From NCBI GenBank assembly GCA_000703065.1, contig JNLK01000001.1, positions 1,736,001 to 1,800,000 of the forward strand: 64,000 nucleotides of DNA, given 5' to 3'. Source of the stretch: Lachnospiraceae bacterium AC2029. GTDB taxonomy: Bacteria; Bacillota; Clostridia; Lachnospirales; Lachnospiraceae. Under the pieces are notes generated by a model. That model was not told where the DNA came from, searched no databases, and worked only from the letters and a program-made list of their open reading frames with translations. The position numbers and the translations under genes were made by a program. Below, one piece after another: positions 63,543 to 64,000 of this stretch. The first letter of the stretch is position 1, and each line of letters opens with the position of its first letter.

Positions 63543-64000
63543 ATGGTACAGGAAAAACGATTTAAAGTGAATATGACGAAGGAAGCACTCACCAACTTTA
63601 TGTTAACCTCCTATTACAGCAGGTTCGGTGGGTGGTTCAGCATCCTTCTGGGAACCGGCGGGATCGTGATGGTGGTAAGGGAGCTGTTCTTCAAGGAGAA
63701 GCTGAATGTGCCGAGCCTTGTGGCATCCGCCTTTATTGCGCTGCTCTGCCTCGTGGTCAATCCCCTGATGCTCTGCAGCCAGGCGAAGAAGGCCATGAAG
63801 ACCAATCCGGTGTATCAGCAGGAGCTTGAGTATGTGCTTGTACCCGAATGTCTGCATGTTACCATGGGAGATGAGCATCTGGATCTGGCCTGGGATCTGG
63901 TCTACAAGATCAAGATGACGAAGACCATGGCTGCGATCTATACAAGCAAGATCAACGCCTATGTCTGGCCCCTGTCGGAGCTGGGAACGGACCAGCAGGC
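63543..64000 (+). CDS. YcxB-like membrane protein (cut by the window end)
   Basis: This frame is open to the last base, giving 152 residues. After a short N-terminal strand (MVQEKRFKVNMTKEAL) there are two membrane helices (about 30-50 and 58-75). A domain follows in which LAWDLVYKIKMTKTMAAIYT and YVWPLSELG match the C-terminal pattern of YcxB-family proteins. The function of this family is not established. The ribosome binding site is modest (GAGTGAGAAG). Confidence 0.65.
   Translation, partial: MVQEKRFKVNMTKEALTNFMLTSYYSRFGGWFSILLGTGGIVMVVRELFFKEKLNVPSLVASAFIALLCLVVNPLMLCSQAKKAMKTNPVYQQELEYVLVPECLHVTMGDEHLDLAWDLVYKIKMTKTMAAIYTSKINAYVWPLSELGTDQQ

Overview
The window looks like a chromosome segment from a low-to-mid-GC Gram-positive anaerobe of the class Clostridia, most likely a Lachnospiraceae relative. 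The evidence is a pyruvate formate-lyase with its activase, clostridial hydrophobic (ChW) repeats, choline/glucan-type cell-wall-binding repeats, an S11 peptidase, long-form Hpf, parS sites of the Bacillus/Clostridium type, TTGACA/TATAAT promoters and strong AGGAGG ribosome binding sites. I do not assign a species.

Layout. 1-1.07 kb is AT-rich and non-coding, with four parS-like palindromes and several DnaA-box-like 9-mers, so the left edge is probably near the replication origin. 1.07-7.1 kb (minus strand) holds a HAD phosphatase, two small genes, argS, a soluble GHKL-ATPase protein and a D,D-carboxypeptidase; the last three are probably one operon. trmB and tRNA-Lys(CTT) follow on the plus strand. 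8.5-15.8 kb is a compact five-gene module encoding a GrpE-like protein, an enlarged Hsp70, an AAA ATPase, a single-pass membrane protein and a J-domain-like protein. Near-identical 49-nt terminator sequences flank it. 15.9-17.4 kb is a secreted ChW-repeat papain-like protease on the minus strand.

17.7-35.9 kb is a nine-gene plus-strand signalling locus. It contains three membrane-anchored surface proteins, two giant TIR-TM-propeller paralogues, a helical protein, a kinase with Rossmann and RyR-like regions, a membrane protein with Rossmann and RyR-like regions, a remnant of a probable M15 peptidase and a small membrane protein. This locus and the chaperone module are the best candidates for undescribed systems; every functional statement about them is inference from domain architecture.

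36-50.5 kb mixes a 24-codon ORF with its own terminator, a leucine-rich-repeat surface protein, pflB, an esterase/acyltransferase/membrane-protein trio, an IS3-family element sitting inside a palindrome, two duplicated cell-wall-binding proteins, pflA and a membrane protein. pflB and pflA, usually neighbours, are 8 kb apart with the IS and duplicated surface genes between them.

50.5-64 kb is housekeeping: rpiB, a Sua5-type threonylcarbamoyl-AMP synthase, an SH3-NlpC/P60 hydrolase with a WalR-box-like site, hpf, secA, prfB, hom, lysC, a dCMP deaminase and a truncated YcxB-like gene. Intergenic DNA here is rich in palindromes, including many built round GCGAAGC, a dispersed ~113-bp element, and an alternating 93-bp tandem repeat between secA and prfB.
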